Shown: one piece after another, positions 26,901 through 40,850 of the stretch
Position numbering within the stretch: the stretch's first letter is position 1
Layout: every line of letters starts with the position of its first letter
DNA from: Rhopalosiphum padi
Taxonomy: Eukaryota; Arthropoda; Insecta; Hemiptera; Aphididae
Assembly (NCBI RefSeq): GCF_020882245.1
Contig: NC_083597.1
Location: 82,748,152-82,812,151, forward strand
DNA: 64,000 bases
Reading direction: 5' to 3'
Notes under the pieces: model-generated
Seen by the model: only the letters and a program-made list of their open reading frames with translations
The model's database searches: none
Told to the model about the DNA's origin: nothing
Program-made: the position numbers and the translations under genes

Positions 26901-29900
26901 TGAGTTTAATTAAGATATAAATAACTTTTAGTAAAAAATAATATATCGATAAATGTATTGTATGTCATCGTAATTACCTGTGATCCGAATGCGAAATAAC
27001 CGAGAGTCGCGAACGCGCTCACGACAAAAACCATTATCACCAGGTATCCCGCGACAATTTTGAAGCACTGAAGTAAACGGAACAATTTATTGTATTGTCG
27101 TAACCGTAAGTGTAAAATATATTATTAATATTATATTCTCTTCATTAGCGTTCAAATCATTTCTAATAGATCTGTATTTTAGATAATTTATAATCAGTGG
27201 TGGTGTTTTGCTAATCGAGTATTGAGTTAGGCAAGCATAAAAATGTTCGAGATTAAGATTGTCTGCATGTTGTGAAATGGTTCAAAATAAAAATTACCAC
27301 TCGAAAAACATTCATATTGACCTCTTTTTTAATTATTTATAAGCAAGGCTGTAATTGAAAAAAATGTCGGTGGGGGGTGGGTGGGGGTCCAACATTTTTT
27401 TTTTGTTTAAATACTGAAAATTTATAGTCAATAAACTATATTCACCACTAAAATGTTTCTACTTTAAAGTTTTTTTTTTAATTGGTGGGGGGAGGGTCCG
27501 GATCCCTGGACCCTCCCTACAGTTACGTCCTTGTTTATAAGTATAGTGTATATAAAGTATATAATGTATATTACATATGTGAATTATTATACTACTATAG
27601 CAGATTAAAATAAAATTGACCTCTCCCAGCCGTACTAAAGTGATATTCCACTTTCCACTGAATATAATATATCGATCGCTGATAATTTAAATAATATGTA
27701 ATAATACGATAATTTAAAATGTAATATTATTTACCCTGCCCACACTTAAGTACACAATGGTCATCGATCTGTTCAGGTCGGTGTATTTGATGACTTTGAC
27801 ACATACTAGGAAGAACAAGTAAGCCGTCAGTTGTACGAGGGTTTCGTGTCTTGCTACCAAGCACTCCACGGACATGCGATCCGCCACGGTTTTCGCGATC
27901 GCATTCTCCGGGCTAATACTCGCTGACGACCTCTCCTTGGATACGATCATCGACGCCACACCTATGGCCCACCATCCTAACTGGGTCAGCGTTTTATAAA
28001 GAGTATGTTTTAATTATTATTATATGTATATTAAATGTAATATAATTATAATATAATCTGTTTATTGAAAAATATAAAAACTTACGGCTACGATACTAAA
28101 ATCGACGTAATTCCAGAACACATAGATGTAATGCTTTCTAAAATACATGATTTCGAATACTTCTTCCACCGTGAAATAAACGATAAATCCGACGACGGCG
28201 AGCATGCCGATCAACGTCGAAATCGAGTCGGCCACAGCGTACCTGTACAATTTGACAGTCCGAAACGAAGACGACGAGACTATACCGCCGGACGCCGGAA
28301 ATTCGAACACTAGTCTGTAAGTAAAGTGGAACGTTTAAATTGAATTAATGACAACCGAATAACACATTAATTTTAACTGAACCCAACAGTTCATCGAATG
28401 AAATGATTTGGGCAATGGCGGATAGTGCAACGGGTCAATAGCGCAATGTTTATAGCTTTTTTTTATAATTGAGTCACATCATAATATACATATTTGTATT
28501 ACGTTACGAGGATATCGACAAATGGTAATTAGTAATTAGGGTGTACAGTTTTGAAGGGGGTTCTGAAATGATAAAAATAAATACCTACATAATTGCGTAA
28601 TATTTTATATTTTATTGTATTTATTATAATAATTGAATATAATTTTTAAATTAGCGTGGTTTTTATGTTGAGTCAATTATTACCATGTAAATGGGCTAAC
28701 GGGCCATATAAAAATGCTCAGCGACCGCAAATTAAGTATAACTGAACGTATATACAGCAATAATAATAATAAATTATAGTACAGTGATGGCTGATACTCG
28801 TATGAACACGTTGTGTTCTGTTCTACGCGTATGGTGGACGGGAAAGAAATTAAAAATGGGTCCGTACTTGACAGCACAAACCACGTTTATGTTACAGTTG
28901 TAAATAGCGAAATCCACAAAAACGGCTCTGGTGGCGCGATTCAACCACGTGTCGTGTTCGAGGTCACTGATCGTCGTTTTTGCGTCAACTTTATTCTTTG
29001 GGAAATCGAAATAAAATCCGCCGTCTCCGTAGTACGCGATTTCACCTTGGTAGAATACGCCTTGTGTCTTCGAGCGATCGGAATACACCCATCTATACAC
29101 GCGGAAACGGAATTCCGAACAAATATAACAATTAAATAATGTAGTCACTCAGTATGATTTGTTTAAGTAGGCATTAGGTATTCTAAATAATATTGAGATA
29201 TGCTCGGAGAGTCGCGTTTGTTGTACGCATAAATAAACTTTCCATCGTATAATTTATAACTGAAAATACAGAGAGATTCTTCGATTTTTATTATCCATCA
29301 TAACAGGTCAAGTAAATTATTTCAGTTTTTTTTACAAATCGGAAAGTTATTCAAAATGATTTTTCTTTTTTTTTTTCTAAAACTTTTCAGGCAGAAAAAC
29401 TAAGAACTAAGAAATATTCGAAAAGTTCACCTAACATGCGATTTAAGCATAAAACTTTCCGAAATAATTCGCCACAATATATTATAATATCAATAAATCG
29501 ACGGTTATATATAATAATATTATACTATAGTATATATTAGACGATACAACTTACGGTGTTCCTTTTTTTGGTCCAAAACTTGTTTTGTCTTCATATTCAA
29601 TATCGTACGGGACATAGCAGTCATGGAACAATCCTTTGAATTGGTTTCTAATTGTACAGTGTCCTTCTTCGACTCTGACCTATAGTAATACAACAAATCT
29701 ATGTATTGTGTTAATTTTCAGATACATTTCTGCGATATATTCGCGCACAGTATTCAATATCGTTTGGAATTATTTTTCAACAAGAAAACTATTTATTTTT
29801 TTTTTAAATATAAGTAACATCGACCGACCATCGCGTATACTATAAACTACCACAATTATGAGTATGGTTTTAGGTTCCTACGACGTTACTAGTATTGCGG

Positions 29901-32900
29901 AGAAACCACAAACAAAACAAACACTAAATGAGACGCCGCCGGCACGACCATATAATACGGGATGCGAGAAGTCGTATATTTGTACAATGGGAATCTCGCG
30001 TAGAGCCTACCGCGTACCTAATCCTTTATACGCACCGACGCGTGCGTCTATAAATCCCGACGGGCTTATGACATAGGTACTCCTTAAGACCACGCGTAAT
30101 ACCGCATTAGATAATAATTGATGTAGTTACTTTTTTTTGGAAATAGACAAAGGTACCTACCAACGCGTCTTGTCACTTAAAATATTATACAGAATGATTC
30201 AACAAACATTCTTGCTACGTTTATCATACGCAGCTATTCAAAATATGATTTTTGGAATTTTTAAATATACTTATAAACTAATTTTAAAATTCTTAAGATT
30301 ATTTTACTCTACTTAGGGAGTATCTTGTGGAAATACAGACTTCTGTTAGTAAACTGACAACTTCAGTAGTTTTTGAGTTATTTAAGTTTGTGCATTAAGG
30401 ATAATATATGATGATGTGGGGGCTATGGTTTGTTGAAAATTGTAATAATTTATATTAATCCATCATTCTATCAATATTTATTTTAAGGATTTTTATCTTT
30501 AATTTAAGTATTTTAATAAACGAACAATTATTCATTGAATTTTGAATTAGGTACATCAAAATTAAGAAAAACAATTATTCACTACATAATCTAAAGTAAT
30601 AAAATTAGTTTGATATCACCACAAGGCACTGAAGTAGTGCAAAGAATTTCAAGAATTGGAAAATATAGTCTTTTAAGCATATTTAAACATTCCAAAAATT
30701 ATAATTTGTATAAATACGTTATTGAACGAAAAAAAGAGGTGAGTATGCTTGATGAATCACTCTGTATATATTATGCAGCAGGAGACTAGTCGTCGTTATA
30801 TGACATAACGCGGTTAATACATGTATCATGTGTATATATTTATATGTGTATATGGTGAGGTACACGAGCGTGTAATAATAAATGATAATTGTTAACCGTG
30901 CGTGTTTATTGTGTAAACGTTGTAGAAGAAAAACAGGTAGGTAGTTATGGTAAAGGTACCTTACTTATAGGTTTACTCATGACGAACGTCGCGGCAGTTG
31001 TACATGCGCCAGTGCCATATTATGTTATGATGTGTTGGGGAAGTAATCTTTTTTTTTTGGAAATTAAATTACATTACGAATTGACTTTAAAAATCGTAAT
31101 TAAATTTCCAAATTATTAAATTACTTTTTTTTTTTTGGCCAAGTTACATTACTTTATATTTTTATTTTCAAAAATTTCGCTAGAGCCTAAACATTATTGT
31201 TGTCAATACAATGATTATTTAATGATGACAATCAACAACATAATATTATTACCAATCACTAATTTTGCAATAATAAAATATTTTATTGGGATTTCATTCC
31301 AAAAGTAACATTTTTTTGTCAAGTAACTATCAAAAATATATATATTATACTGCCATAAAATTGTACTTATATGATATGTTGACATATAATATTATCAATT
31401 AATTCATAAAACATATTAGGAAAAATAATAAGTAATTAAGTAATTTTACTAAAAAAATTAACTTAAATCACTTTTAAAATGTAATTGAATTACCATAAAA
31501 TTACTTAAAAAGTTATTTGTTTACATTAACTTATTATAACTTCCCAACGCTGCACACTATTCATTACGATAAATTAGGTATATTAAATAACATAATACCT
31601 GTCTCACTCTGGGCCTGAACAGAAATTTGTTTTCATATAGTAATTTGGTACCGTTTTCCTTTTCGACGCCTGTGGGAATTTCGTACAATTTGTCGCACAA
31701 CACGCTGTGAAAGTACTATACAAAAATGAAACGGCGTATTATAGGTATGTATACGCCGGTACATACCGCACGAGTATAATATAATATGATATTGGGCATA
31801 ACACTGCAGTTAGGCAGTTTGGGTTTTCACCGATGAATAGAATACGTGTTATACCTGCCAAAAGTGTGACATGGTGATGATGTCGTCAAATTTCAGGGAC
31901 AAGTCGAAATCGTCGTCCGAGTACGTCGAGAAAGTAGGTTCCACGAATAACGAGGATATTTCTCTGTTGATCACGAACGTCTCGTATGAGTACAAACTAG
32001 AGCATGCTGTATGATGCGGTTTAATCGTTAATAATAATTCACAGTTATTATTATTATTATTGGCTTAACAAACAGAGTGGCGTATTTGAAGCTCGATCAT
32101 AATATCGTGTGTGTATGACGCGGGAGGGAGGATAATAATTAATTTCTTGAAATGTATGTTTTTTAAACAGTTATATTAATTTTTAATTTAATTCAATAAT
32201 AATTCAAATTTTTTTTTTATTATTATAGATACAAAATTACCTAAAAAAACAACCCAAAGGATCAAATCACCTGCAGATCCACTAAATGCCCTCTCAAATA
32301 CGACACTGTCTTTTAATAAGCAGGTTAGTTTTTATATAGTGTTATTTTTACACGGCTCTCAATATGTGCTTACAGGTGAAGAAAATTACAAAAAACACGG
32401 CGTAAGTTACTAGTTCTATGATTGTTAGCTTGACGTACAGTTCACGATCGTTTTTATCCAGAGCAATTTGGCGGGTCTTCCATACGACTGCAAATCGAAA
32501 TATGCGTTAGAATCGATATATCATAATTCCAGGATTTCTAAAAGGGGGGGGGGCAACAAAAAAATATTATATAAAATTCACTGCTGATCGCCTAGACAAA
32601 ACAATTGGTAACGTTTGTAATCGAACTAGGTACCACAGATATAGATAATAAATAACATTTATACTTTTTTTATACTCTATGGCCGTACAGATATGAAAAC
32701 AATAATAAAAACACAGCCGTTGGGGGGGAGGGCATGGCCCTTCTGCCCCCTGCCCCCCTGGCTACGCTACTGTTTTCGCCCTAAATAATTCGCTAATATT
32801 GAAATGCGTGTACTATTGTATATCTATAATCGTGAGTAGCTGCAATACTTTATAGTATAGTTATATTTTGCATAATATATTTTATTATAATATGATGGTT

Positions 32901-33914
32901 GGTACCTACATTAATAAGCATCTGGATGGGAGACACTCATCTGACTGTATTATATGATATATTTTTGTTATAACATTTAACAATAATACAGTAAGCAGGT
33001 CGCATTCCACGGATAACTCTCCATTCACTGTTTAATTAAATTATGTTATATGTTTGTACGACTCGCGCCTGTATTCAAATCAGACTCGCCTTAAAAGTGA
33101 AGCGAGCTGGAAAGTGTACTTCTAGATCTAGATAATAGAGAGCCGTGTTGGATTACCGCTGTAAGTCATAACTATATACTTCTAATTATTTTGATATTTT
33201 ATGTTATATAGTGTATACTGTGTTCAAGGATAAAGGTAGCATGATAAATATTTTGAACGCTTGACTAAATTTAGTTTGTATTTTTTCACTGCGTGTAAAG
33301 GAATTATTAATTATTATTACACTGCTGTTTAATCTTTTATTTCGGTGTATGTGAAATTATGAATGCGCAGCAAAACAAAATTTAAATTTCTCACTTACCT
33401 TTGAGTTTGAATTTAAGTGAAATTTAAAAAAACAAAATTATTTATCTTAAATAATATATAGACAAATTATAAGGGATAAAATTTAAATAGTTTCAATTTA
33501 TAAATTTGTATTTCATGAATTTCCAACAGTCATGGAAATACCTATGTCTACACCTATGATTTTACAAATTTGACATCATGTGATTCCATTGATTTTTCAA
33601 AACTAAGCTCTACACAATTGGTAAATTTTTGAAGGTAAACAAATCTGTTTTCATAATTTTTAAGAAGTGACAAAATAACATTTTTGAAAATAAATTATAT
33701 ACACATTTTACAATTTTTATTGTTAAATTTTTTAAGTTTTTTTTTTTTTTTTTGATTGAAAACATATATTTTTAATTTCATATTTTAAAATTGAATATTT
33801 GTGGAGTATTTGATATAAACATAAATCAAAATATATTGATCTAGAATGTACTATGTAAAAGAAAATTTGAAAAAAAGTTATAGGTATCTAATTATAATAG
33901 TTTTTGAAATAATG

Positions 33915-33947
<33 letters not shown>

Positions 33948-36451
33948 TTCTAGTTTAGTTACTGTAGATACCTATTACAATAGTGATGTCTGGTTTATGG
34001 ACATTTCTCAATAGTGGATACCAATTTTATTCTTTTTAGGTACATATTATAGTCACTAACCAATATATATTCAGAATTTCGTAAAGAGTAAAATGATAAA
34101 CACGATAAATGAATATTGTCTGGATCAATATTTTTTAACTGAAACAATTTTATGTCTGCTGTTTATATAATATATATAATATTTACTCTAATAAAGAGTT
34201 TACAACATGTAGATTTGGTGGTACTAAACAAAATAATGTGCAAACAGACAAAGTAACTTCTGTATATTGTATACTTGTATTATTTAAATAAGTTTATACT
34301 TATCAGTGGATAATATATTAGAAGAGCTAGTGCAGATAAACATTTGAACGTCGTAAAATTAAAAAGCCAAGTTTTTTTTCCATTAAACGTGTAATCTTCA
34401 ACACCAAAAGTAAATTAAAGATAAATCGAAGTCCTTCATAGGTCATAAATCAAAAATGACATTAATATGCGGGACGTAGATGAGTGCTATATAATACTCT
34501 GTTTGCTACCTCTTTGAAAGCATTTAGCGTTTTTACTGTTATGTATACTACCTATTGTATTATTGTATTACAGGTGTAGCATGTATTATTGTCGAACAAG
34601 CAGAGAAATAATAATCTAGAATACATAAAATAAATAAACAATACAAATATTTAATTCAAATAAAGAATGACAAATGGTTTCAAATAAATATCATTTGATT
34701 TTGATATAGTTTAAATGTATAATTCATAATTATATTTTTATACTTTTTATTTTTTATTTAAATTTAATTGGAGTAAAAGTTAGGCACTCACTCTGAAATA
34801 TAGGTTCAATTAAAATTTTGATTAAAGTAATTACAGTTAAGTAAAAATATAGTAATTTATACAATGTTGGATTCACTTAAAATGTCGGTAAAATATTTAT
34901 TAGTCGTTGAGACTTGAGAAAAAAAGTTACTCTCTCAGAAAAAAAAAATCTTTCAATATATTTTTTTTTTAAATTCAGTTTTAAGAACAACTTTTTGGTT
35001 ATTTTTAAATTTAATTTAAATAATTATAGGTAGCATTTTATTTATTATTTAATGAAATGTATACAAATGATTAAAATGGTTAGCTAATATATTTTATAAA
35101 TTAATAATAAAAAAGGTAACTTATGAAAGTGACAGAGTTATTAATTTTCATAACTTTGTACTTATAATGAAATACGAATAGCCGCGTAGGTAGCTATTTA
35201 AAAAAAACGAATACAACAGTAATAATACATTGTGCTTATTAAATTAGAGCCGTAAACTAGAATGAGTTGTATCATCACGAAGTCGTAAATATAATTTAAT
35301 ATACACAAGTTCTTGTTTAGAAATTTATTATCATTAAATTAGTATAGTATATTGTAATATTTACTTCAAAAATTATATACGTGCCTAATGAAATCGGTTA
35401 AATATTGCATATTTTTGCCAACTTTTTGCTTGACGTATAAATAAAATACAGTTTCAATGTGAATGTGAAATGTGCATTAATATAGGTATAAAAATAATAT
35501 AATATACATTAACTTTTATTAATGGCGTGATGATAAAATTGTTTACTCAGCATTAAAGTTTCGTTTCTTATGTGTTAAACTCTGATTATAGTGCCTACGA
35601 ACTGTGATAGTATATTTTTATAACTTTGATATTAATGTACAATAAAATTAATATAAAAAAATTGTGAGGATAAAGCGTGTAATTGAACATATTTTATTAC
35701 TAGCAAATAAATAAAATATTTAACGTACTCAAATGTACAATTAGTCAAGGTAAAGATTATATGTATAAAATAAATACTTATATTCAAATTTCACACATAT
35801 TTAACATAGCAAAGATTTTGTACACTTGAATAAAAACTATCATTTTTAGTATACAATTATTGTATAAAAATGTATTTATTGTGAATATTTTTAATTTTAC
35901 CCTGGGCGCCAAATCTTAACGGCACTGCTCTGCACTAGGGTAGATTTTGTAAATATGTATTAATTAAACTAGCGTATTCTTTAGTATTGAAATGTTTAAT
36001 ATAAGAAATAAAATTGCAAAAAAAAAAAAATGTAACATGTGCCTTGTGCAAAGTCCATCATAATGGTTAAACCAAAAACCTGTGTTATTGATGCTATTTA
36101 GAAGGATTTTAAGTGGTTCTTCTTCGTGTCAGTCAACTGTTTCAAATCCCTTTTTTGAGCCAATATTGGATCAGTTTTATTACTTCGTCAGTTGGATTTT
36201 AAGTGGTAGTACGTTATATAATATAGAATTTAAGTCATTTTCTGTTATAACACTTATAACTGTATGTCTGTATCTATGACTGTATAGTTACTTGTTATTC
36301 AAATCGTAACATTCAACAGTAGAATTTATACCTACCGAGCCCGACCGGGGTACTGGTAACACAATATTATATACCACCTACCTTTGGGTCGTACGATCGG
36401 ATCCGGCGGTTGCCCCGGGTCGATTGCTGCGATCGGACTACTGGCCGACAT
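23968..36451 (-). CDS. Pkd2: Polycystin-2 (PKD2/TRPP) cation channel, complete
   Basis: Fourteen exons on the minus strand: 36451-36382, 32487-32374, 32006-31855, 31715-31599, 29679-29555, 29092-28868, 28314-28086, 27980-27735, 27067-26978, 26612-26460, 26266-26043, 25196-25069, 24218-24173, 24112-23968; 687 codons. The start ATG has an in-frame TAG four codons upstream. Order: short N-terminus; S1 about 44-61; the extracellular polycystin (TOP) domain about 62-290 with a glycosylation site ENGT and the family run WLNRATRAVFVDFAIYN; S2 299-316; S3 335-357; S4 391-406; S5 430-452; pore about 466-480; S6 489-516; a degenerate EF-hand 583-610; coiled coil about 638-673 (LIKRVDLLENVLDD). Polycystin-2 forms tetrameric Ca2+-permeable channels in ER, plasma membrane or cilia; in flies it acts in sperm and muscle. 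The N-terminus and C-tail are shorter than in human PKD2 (968 residues). The filter is MRD rather than LGD. Convergent with ETNPPL; a minus-strand AATAAA is at 23861-23856. Confidence 0.93.
24113..24172 (-). other. 60-bp GC-AG intron at the PKD2 3' end
   Basis: Frame continuity between the last two PKD2 exons needs a phase-2 donor. The nearby GT (after CAA) gives phase 0 and a quick stop, whereas G|GCAAGT gives phase 2 and joins ESDIEW to LIKRVDLLE. GCAAGT is the consensus for GC-type donors. The intron is exactly 60 nt and has no in-frame stop, so retention would simply add 20 residues. The GC site is kept in the pseudogene (AATGGCAAGTAC near 20320). Confidence 0.66.
24560..24765 (+). mobile_element. 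Probable RTE-type retrotransposon 3' end
   Basis: The run ATTGGTTCAGTAGTTTCCAA, then TTATAAGCCACATATATAAA and CGTTCATTCATTTC, is the form of RTE-clade 3' UTRs (ttggttcagtagttt...cataaacattcattc) followed by a TA-rich tail. No coding part remains. It lies in the PKD2 intron between exons 12 and 13. Confidence 0.45.
25430..25800. mobile_element. Foldback MITE copy in PKD2 (same family as 52.6-53.2 kb)
   Basis: Near the left, GAAGTATCTCGATTCATCAA; near the right, the inverted counterpart CATATATCGAAATACTCT. The same inverted pair frames the better preserved copy at 52580-53170. It lies in the intron between PKD2 exons 11 and 12 and has no coding frame of its own. Confidence 0.42.
27336..27541. 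mobile_element. hAT-type MITE, copy 2, with perfect 8-bp target duplication
   Basis: The element spans 27344-27533 (190 bp) with TTTATAAG at both flanks (27336-27343 and 27534-27541). Ends CAAGGCTGTAATTGA and, inverted, CAAGGACGTAACTGT. It shares its interior with the copy at 12807-12973: a G-run, GTCCAACATTTTTTT, TATATTCACYACTAAAAT and GGGTCCGGAYCCCTG. It lies in the PKD2 intron between exons 8 and 9. Confidence 0.86.
30187..30768. mobile_element. MITE with TACAGAGTGATTCA-type inverted ends
   Basis: Left end TACAGAATGATTCAACAAAC; right end, inverted, TACAGAGTGATTCATCAAGC. About 580 bp, AT-rich, non-coding. The right end (GAGTATGCTTGATGAATCAC) recurs at 45510-45533 and, diverged, at 55268-55292, so this is a dispersed family. 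Confidence 0.6.
31030..31553. mobile_element. Probable hAT-like MITE (GTTGGGAAGT ends)
   Basis: Left GTGTTGGGGAAGTAAT and right ATAACTTCCCAACGCT are imperfect inverted ends. The interior is rich in inverted AAGTAATTA / TAATTACTT words, giving foldback character. No clear target duplication is visible. Confidence 0.5.
32488..36381. other. Large first intron of PKD2
   Basis: About 3.9 kb. Besides the G-rich MITE it holds a decayed foldback-family fragment about 33680-33900 (GGAGTATTTGATATAAACAT), a TA tract about 33915-33940, and a GC-richer scrap near 35900 (CCCTGGGCGCCAAATCTTAA) that may be a transposon end. No additional PKD2 exon was found. Confidence 0.5.
32525..32771. mobile_element. G-rich MITE fragment in PKD2 intron 1
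   Basis: The left part has CCAGGATTTCTAAAAGGGGG, the right CTGCCCCCCTGGCTACGCTACTG. These are the poly-G-flanked ends of a frequent hAT-like element whose full end reads CAGTAGCGTAGCCAGGGGGG. The left terminal bases appear lost. Confidence 0.5.
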
Positions 36452-37560
36452 GATATGATACTATTGCGGGGTATCGTTACGAAAAAAATCGGAATAATAT
36501 AATAACGATGATATGCGTATACACATAATATCGCTGAATAATCACCGTCGAAAATATAATAATAACAATATTATAACGTACAGTTTATCCGGTTCCCGTG
36601 CATTGTTGTCACGCTGCCGTCGCTCGCGACGTATCGTATAATCAGATGTTTAATGTTTACATTATACCAGTATTTTTTTTTTCACATTTTCCCCGGGACC
36701 TACATAATATAAGCTATTTGTTTGTTTAACCACAACATACGCCATCGGGCTCGTCTCTCGGACACTAGTGAAACGGTGGCGGGGAAAAAGGTCGTTACCG
36801 ATTTAATAAGATCTATAATTCATATATTCCGGTCCCCTCGGTGCGCGCACACATCCGACTATCCGAGTCCTAATAGACTTTTCGGGACGGGATCGCTGCG
36901 GGTGGAGCGTGGCGGGGTGGAGGAGTTCTAGCCATTATTTATGCCTTTTGGACCCTTGGTGACAATAGAGAAACACCCCATATACCCGCGTTATAATAAT
37001 AATAATAATAACAATAATAATATATATACATTGTCATTTCTCGCGCGGTTTTACGACCGCCAGGCCGCCGCATTAACATACATATTATTATTATGAGCAA
37101 TAATTACGAGCGTTTATATAAGACCCCGTCGACGGCCAGTTTTGCATTTCGCTCTCGCGGGTTTCTTTCACGAGACGTGCAAGTATAATAACATTAAGCG
37201 CTAGTTATTATATACTGTATACATCGTAATGCATGTTTCATAGTGACGTATAAAACCTCGTCCGGATCGCCGGGTAAAAGGAATTCGGTTGCGGAAAACG
37301 CCTACCCATATATGGTAATGTATATCGTTTAAAATGGTCCACCCTGTATACATATAATAATATATATATGTAGTTGCGTATGCACTGCAGTATATAATCG
37401 CGTCTGTATATTATACGACCCTCTTCCACGATTTATAAGCCCCGATTTCTCGTTAAAAGTCAATTGCCCGTTATCGATGCCGATGAGACGACCTTTTCGA
37501 AATTTATCGTTGCGGCTACGAGCACAGCGCGTATGTAACAATATATGTGTACTGTATGAT
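36452..37560 (-). promoter_or_regulatory. PKD2 5' flank, GC-rich promoter region
   Basis: DNA directly upstream of the PKD2 start is CpG-rich compared with its surroundings (blocks 36590-36640, 36735-36930, 37030-37170, 37255-37310). It most likely contains the 5'UTR and promoter. No unambiguous core element was placed on the minus strand. On the plus strand TTTATATAAG at 37113-37122 precedes CCAGT at 37136-37140, a possible but unproven divergent start. Short open frames here look like chance. Confidence 0.45.
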
Positions 37561-40500
37561 AATATTATCATGTAGGTGGATTCCCTCATGTATCAGAAAT
37601 ATGAATTTTTATCTTATAAATATATATTTTTTTCTTTTTTTTTTTACAGCAAAAAAAACAACAATTTTCCACTTATAATTTGCTTAAAAATCTAAATATC
37701 GTAAAAAACCTACATATTATGAATACAGATAATGTTTTTAATTTTAAATTTTATGATAGATTAATCCACTTTTATATTTGAGTTAACGACACAAAAAATG
37801 TATTCTGCTGAACGTAAATTGTACATATACTATATGCACTTGTAAGACGGAAACAACACGGGTGATGGGTGTGACCGCGTTATAATAAGTATAACACAAT
37901 ATATAAAATTATTATTAGGTATTTATACCTACTCGATTACTTACGTATCTATCTTGTCCTTCGTATTTCAAAATATAGGGCATTGATGTTGATGTAATCA
38001 TCGATGTAGCTGGCTAGCAGCTAATAGGTGACACGTTATAAATTCGTGTTTGTGCTCGATTATAAAATGTTATATTGGGAAAAAGTTTCACAACATTTTT
38101 GAAAATCCACTACAATATTGCGATCAACTAATTCAAACCTAAGAATAGGTTAGTCACTATTAGTTTTTTTAACCAATAAACAAAAAAATATGAACATGAA
38201 TGTCACCATCAATTTAATAGAATAAAGTAAACTCATAATATAATATCAGGTTGATTGAAGAAACGTTATTTCTTGTACGTTTTTCGAATCATATGATTGA
38301 TGATTCAATGAAATCCAATTGAAAGCAATAATGGAAGAATTTAATATCATATAAAGGATGTTTTACCTAATCTAACCAAACTTACCAAATCTAACCTTTG
38401 AAGTCTTTTTTAATTTTAAAAACTATATTATACCTTGATATTGACAAGTTGTCAATACATTCCATAAGTTGAACTGTAGGATTACTTTTAGGTATTGTAC
38501 TATTGTGTATATAGTATATGGTATATGTATATATTTGAACCAGACGGCCGTTTTTGGCTTTCAGACATAACTTTACTTTTTAGTTAAGGGTCTCATGGCG
38601 TACAAAATGTACAACTATCAAGTATTTTATTTATTTTTATTTATGTATAGAAGCCCTATGGCCTATACAATAATTTAAAACAAAGATATCATATATAAGT
38701 TTAAACATGATAATAATTCAATGATAATATGTTATAGTATTGACTATTTGAATCTGTTAAAAAATGTTAAAACATTTGACAAATTAAATAATATAATAAT
38801 ATTATATAGTATATATTTAAATACATTTATATATAGGTTTTATTGATTTTAACACATCTAACAAAAAATGGTTTAGAGAAAGTTTATGTACAAAAATGGA
38901 TTGAGTTGTCGAAATGTCATTGGGTTTTCAGTAAAGACATTTCTGTTATAATATAGTTATGAATTAAGTATATCAGTGTATTATGTAATATTTTACACAT
39001 ATTCGTAACAGATAAGAAATGTAAAACTAGGGCTAAGATGTGTATAACCTAACAACTCTAAAAGTGCATGAAAATACACCCAAAAATATCTAAGTATATT
39101 ATCTGCAGCCTTCTCAGCTCTAAAGAATAACATTATTATTAAAAAAAGATACCTATGTTTTTTACATTAAAAAATATTAATTTTGTTGGCTGTTTAGTAT
39201 TTATTATATAATTGTATTGTATTTAATAAGAATTATATTATATATAATATATTACTTAATAAAAACAGAGTTTTAGTATTGATATTATATAGTTATATAA
39301 AAAAAATAATGAAATAAACTTCGAACATTTGACTACCTTTTTATTTTGTATGGTTAAAATTATGTAAATTTATATTTAAGTTTTCATCATAATTAATAAC
39401 ATCCAATTTAAAAAAAAAAAAATCAATTTTCAATTTTTAAGTTGGTGTATCTTTTTTTTGTTTAGTGTAAACTGCCATTTGGTCGCTATATACACTAAGC
39501 CATTATAATGTAAACGAGCTTTACTAATAACGACCGTTTGATTATGACAAAGTCGAATTTAATCGATTCAGTCACTGACGATCTACAAAATAGTTGTTAC
39601 TAGAAATAATATAATAATAATAATAATAATAGTACAAAACAAATGGGTTATACCGGGAGCTTAATGGATTTTCATCCCTTTTGTGATGACGTTTTCACAA
39701 TATAATTGATTTGGTCCTATAATGGTTTCGGATAATATTTAGACTGTGTAAAAAATTAATCGATAAATTATCATATGAAACATATAGCCTTAAATCATTG
39801 GATTTTAAAACAAAGTTTTGATTTAAAATGTATTGATGAAATTCAAAATAATATCAGTTATGGATTTTCAATTTTAAGTAACAGCATTGAGATAAATTAA
39901 AACGTAATAAATATTATATTATACAAAAAGTTGCTAATTTATTTATATTTATGTATTAGAATAGTTTCGAGTGTTTCTAAAGTATTTCAAGGGTTTTTAG
40001 AAAGTAAGTATTAAATTAATTTAAAAATACAAATTATTAGATTAAATGTAATAATTTAACATATATAATCTCTACTTACTTACTAATTATTTTTAGATAA
40101 TATTAGCAGAACTTAACCAAATTTATGCATATTTATGATGATTACTATATTATACGTGATCAAAATTCAATACGTTTATTAATGGTTTATTTGTGGGTTG
40201 TATACAATAAATGCATACGTAATGAGTTTACTGAAGGTACATATTGACGATTAATAGTTAGAAAAAAAAAATATGAACTCGATGTTAATTTTATACATGA
40301 ATATAGTAATGGTGGATTATTTTGTAAAAATGTCTGTCTAATCGAACATTTTAGGCACTTATCTCTAATTTTCAGTTACCTTCATAATATACTTAAATAA
40401 AACCAAAATTGTTCCCATACTATATGTTATTGTGATATTTTCGTAACATTTCGAGGAAGTTTTTCTTTTTCGGGGCGTTACTTCAAGATTTTTGGCGTTG

Positions 40501-40850
40501 ATAGACGCGTCAAATTTTTATACTAATCGCCATTAAGATGAATTCAAGCAATAATAACAATAATAATACGTAGGCACCTATATACCTATATAATACAAAA
40601 TATGATGTACAAAAAAATATTTCAAACAAACGCGCATCAGTGTTGTTTATAGTACAAGTTACCATACGTTGTTTATTATGTGCGTGACCGCGGTATATCG
40701 AGTGGGCGTGATTGTAATAATGTAATATATATAAGTTTACACAATATCATGTATAGTATACTACACATTATATACGCGTATACAGCGCAGCCTGCTGCCG
40801 CATTATAAAACGGCGTATACCATATACCTATATATACGTATATATATATA
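37561..40850. other. AT-rich intergenic DNA
   Basis: No coding frame. At 38625-38680 the minus strand shows a block ending TAGGCCATAGGGCTTCTATA followed by AAATAAA units, the form of a non-LTR retrotransposon 3' end. The rest is unique-looking AT-rich DNA with short TA and TAA runs. Confidence 0.45.

Larger units (their letters stand above)
29680..31598. other. PKD2 intron between exons 4 and 5
   Basis: This intron carries two MITEs (30187-30768 and 31030-31553). The part next to exon 5 (about 29850-30080) is GC-richer with an open plus-strand frame of 72 codons (29858-30076), but that frame matches nothing and lies inside the intron of a good gene. Confidence 0.5.

Noticed and set aside
28813..29139. 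108-codon plus-strand frame inside PKD2
   Set aside because: It is antisense to the PKD2 polycystin-domain exon 28868-29092, whose minus-strand translation matches the family.
29858..30076. 72-codon GC-richer plus-strand frame in a PKD2 intron
   Set aside because: No homology recognised, no supporting splice sites, and it lies antisense within a well-supported gene.
37113..37140. TATA box plus initiator-like CCAGT on the plus strand
   Set aside because: Spacing is shorter than usual and no plus-strand gene follows; kept only as a remark in the promoter entry.
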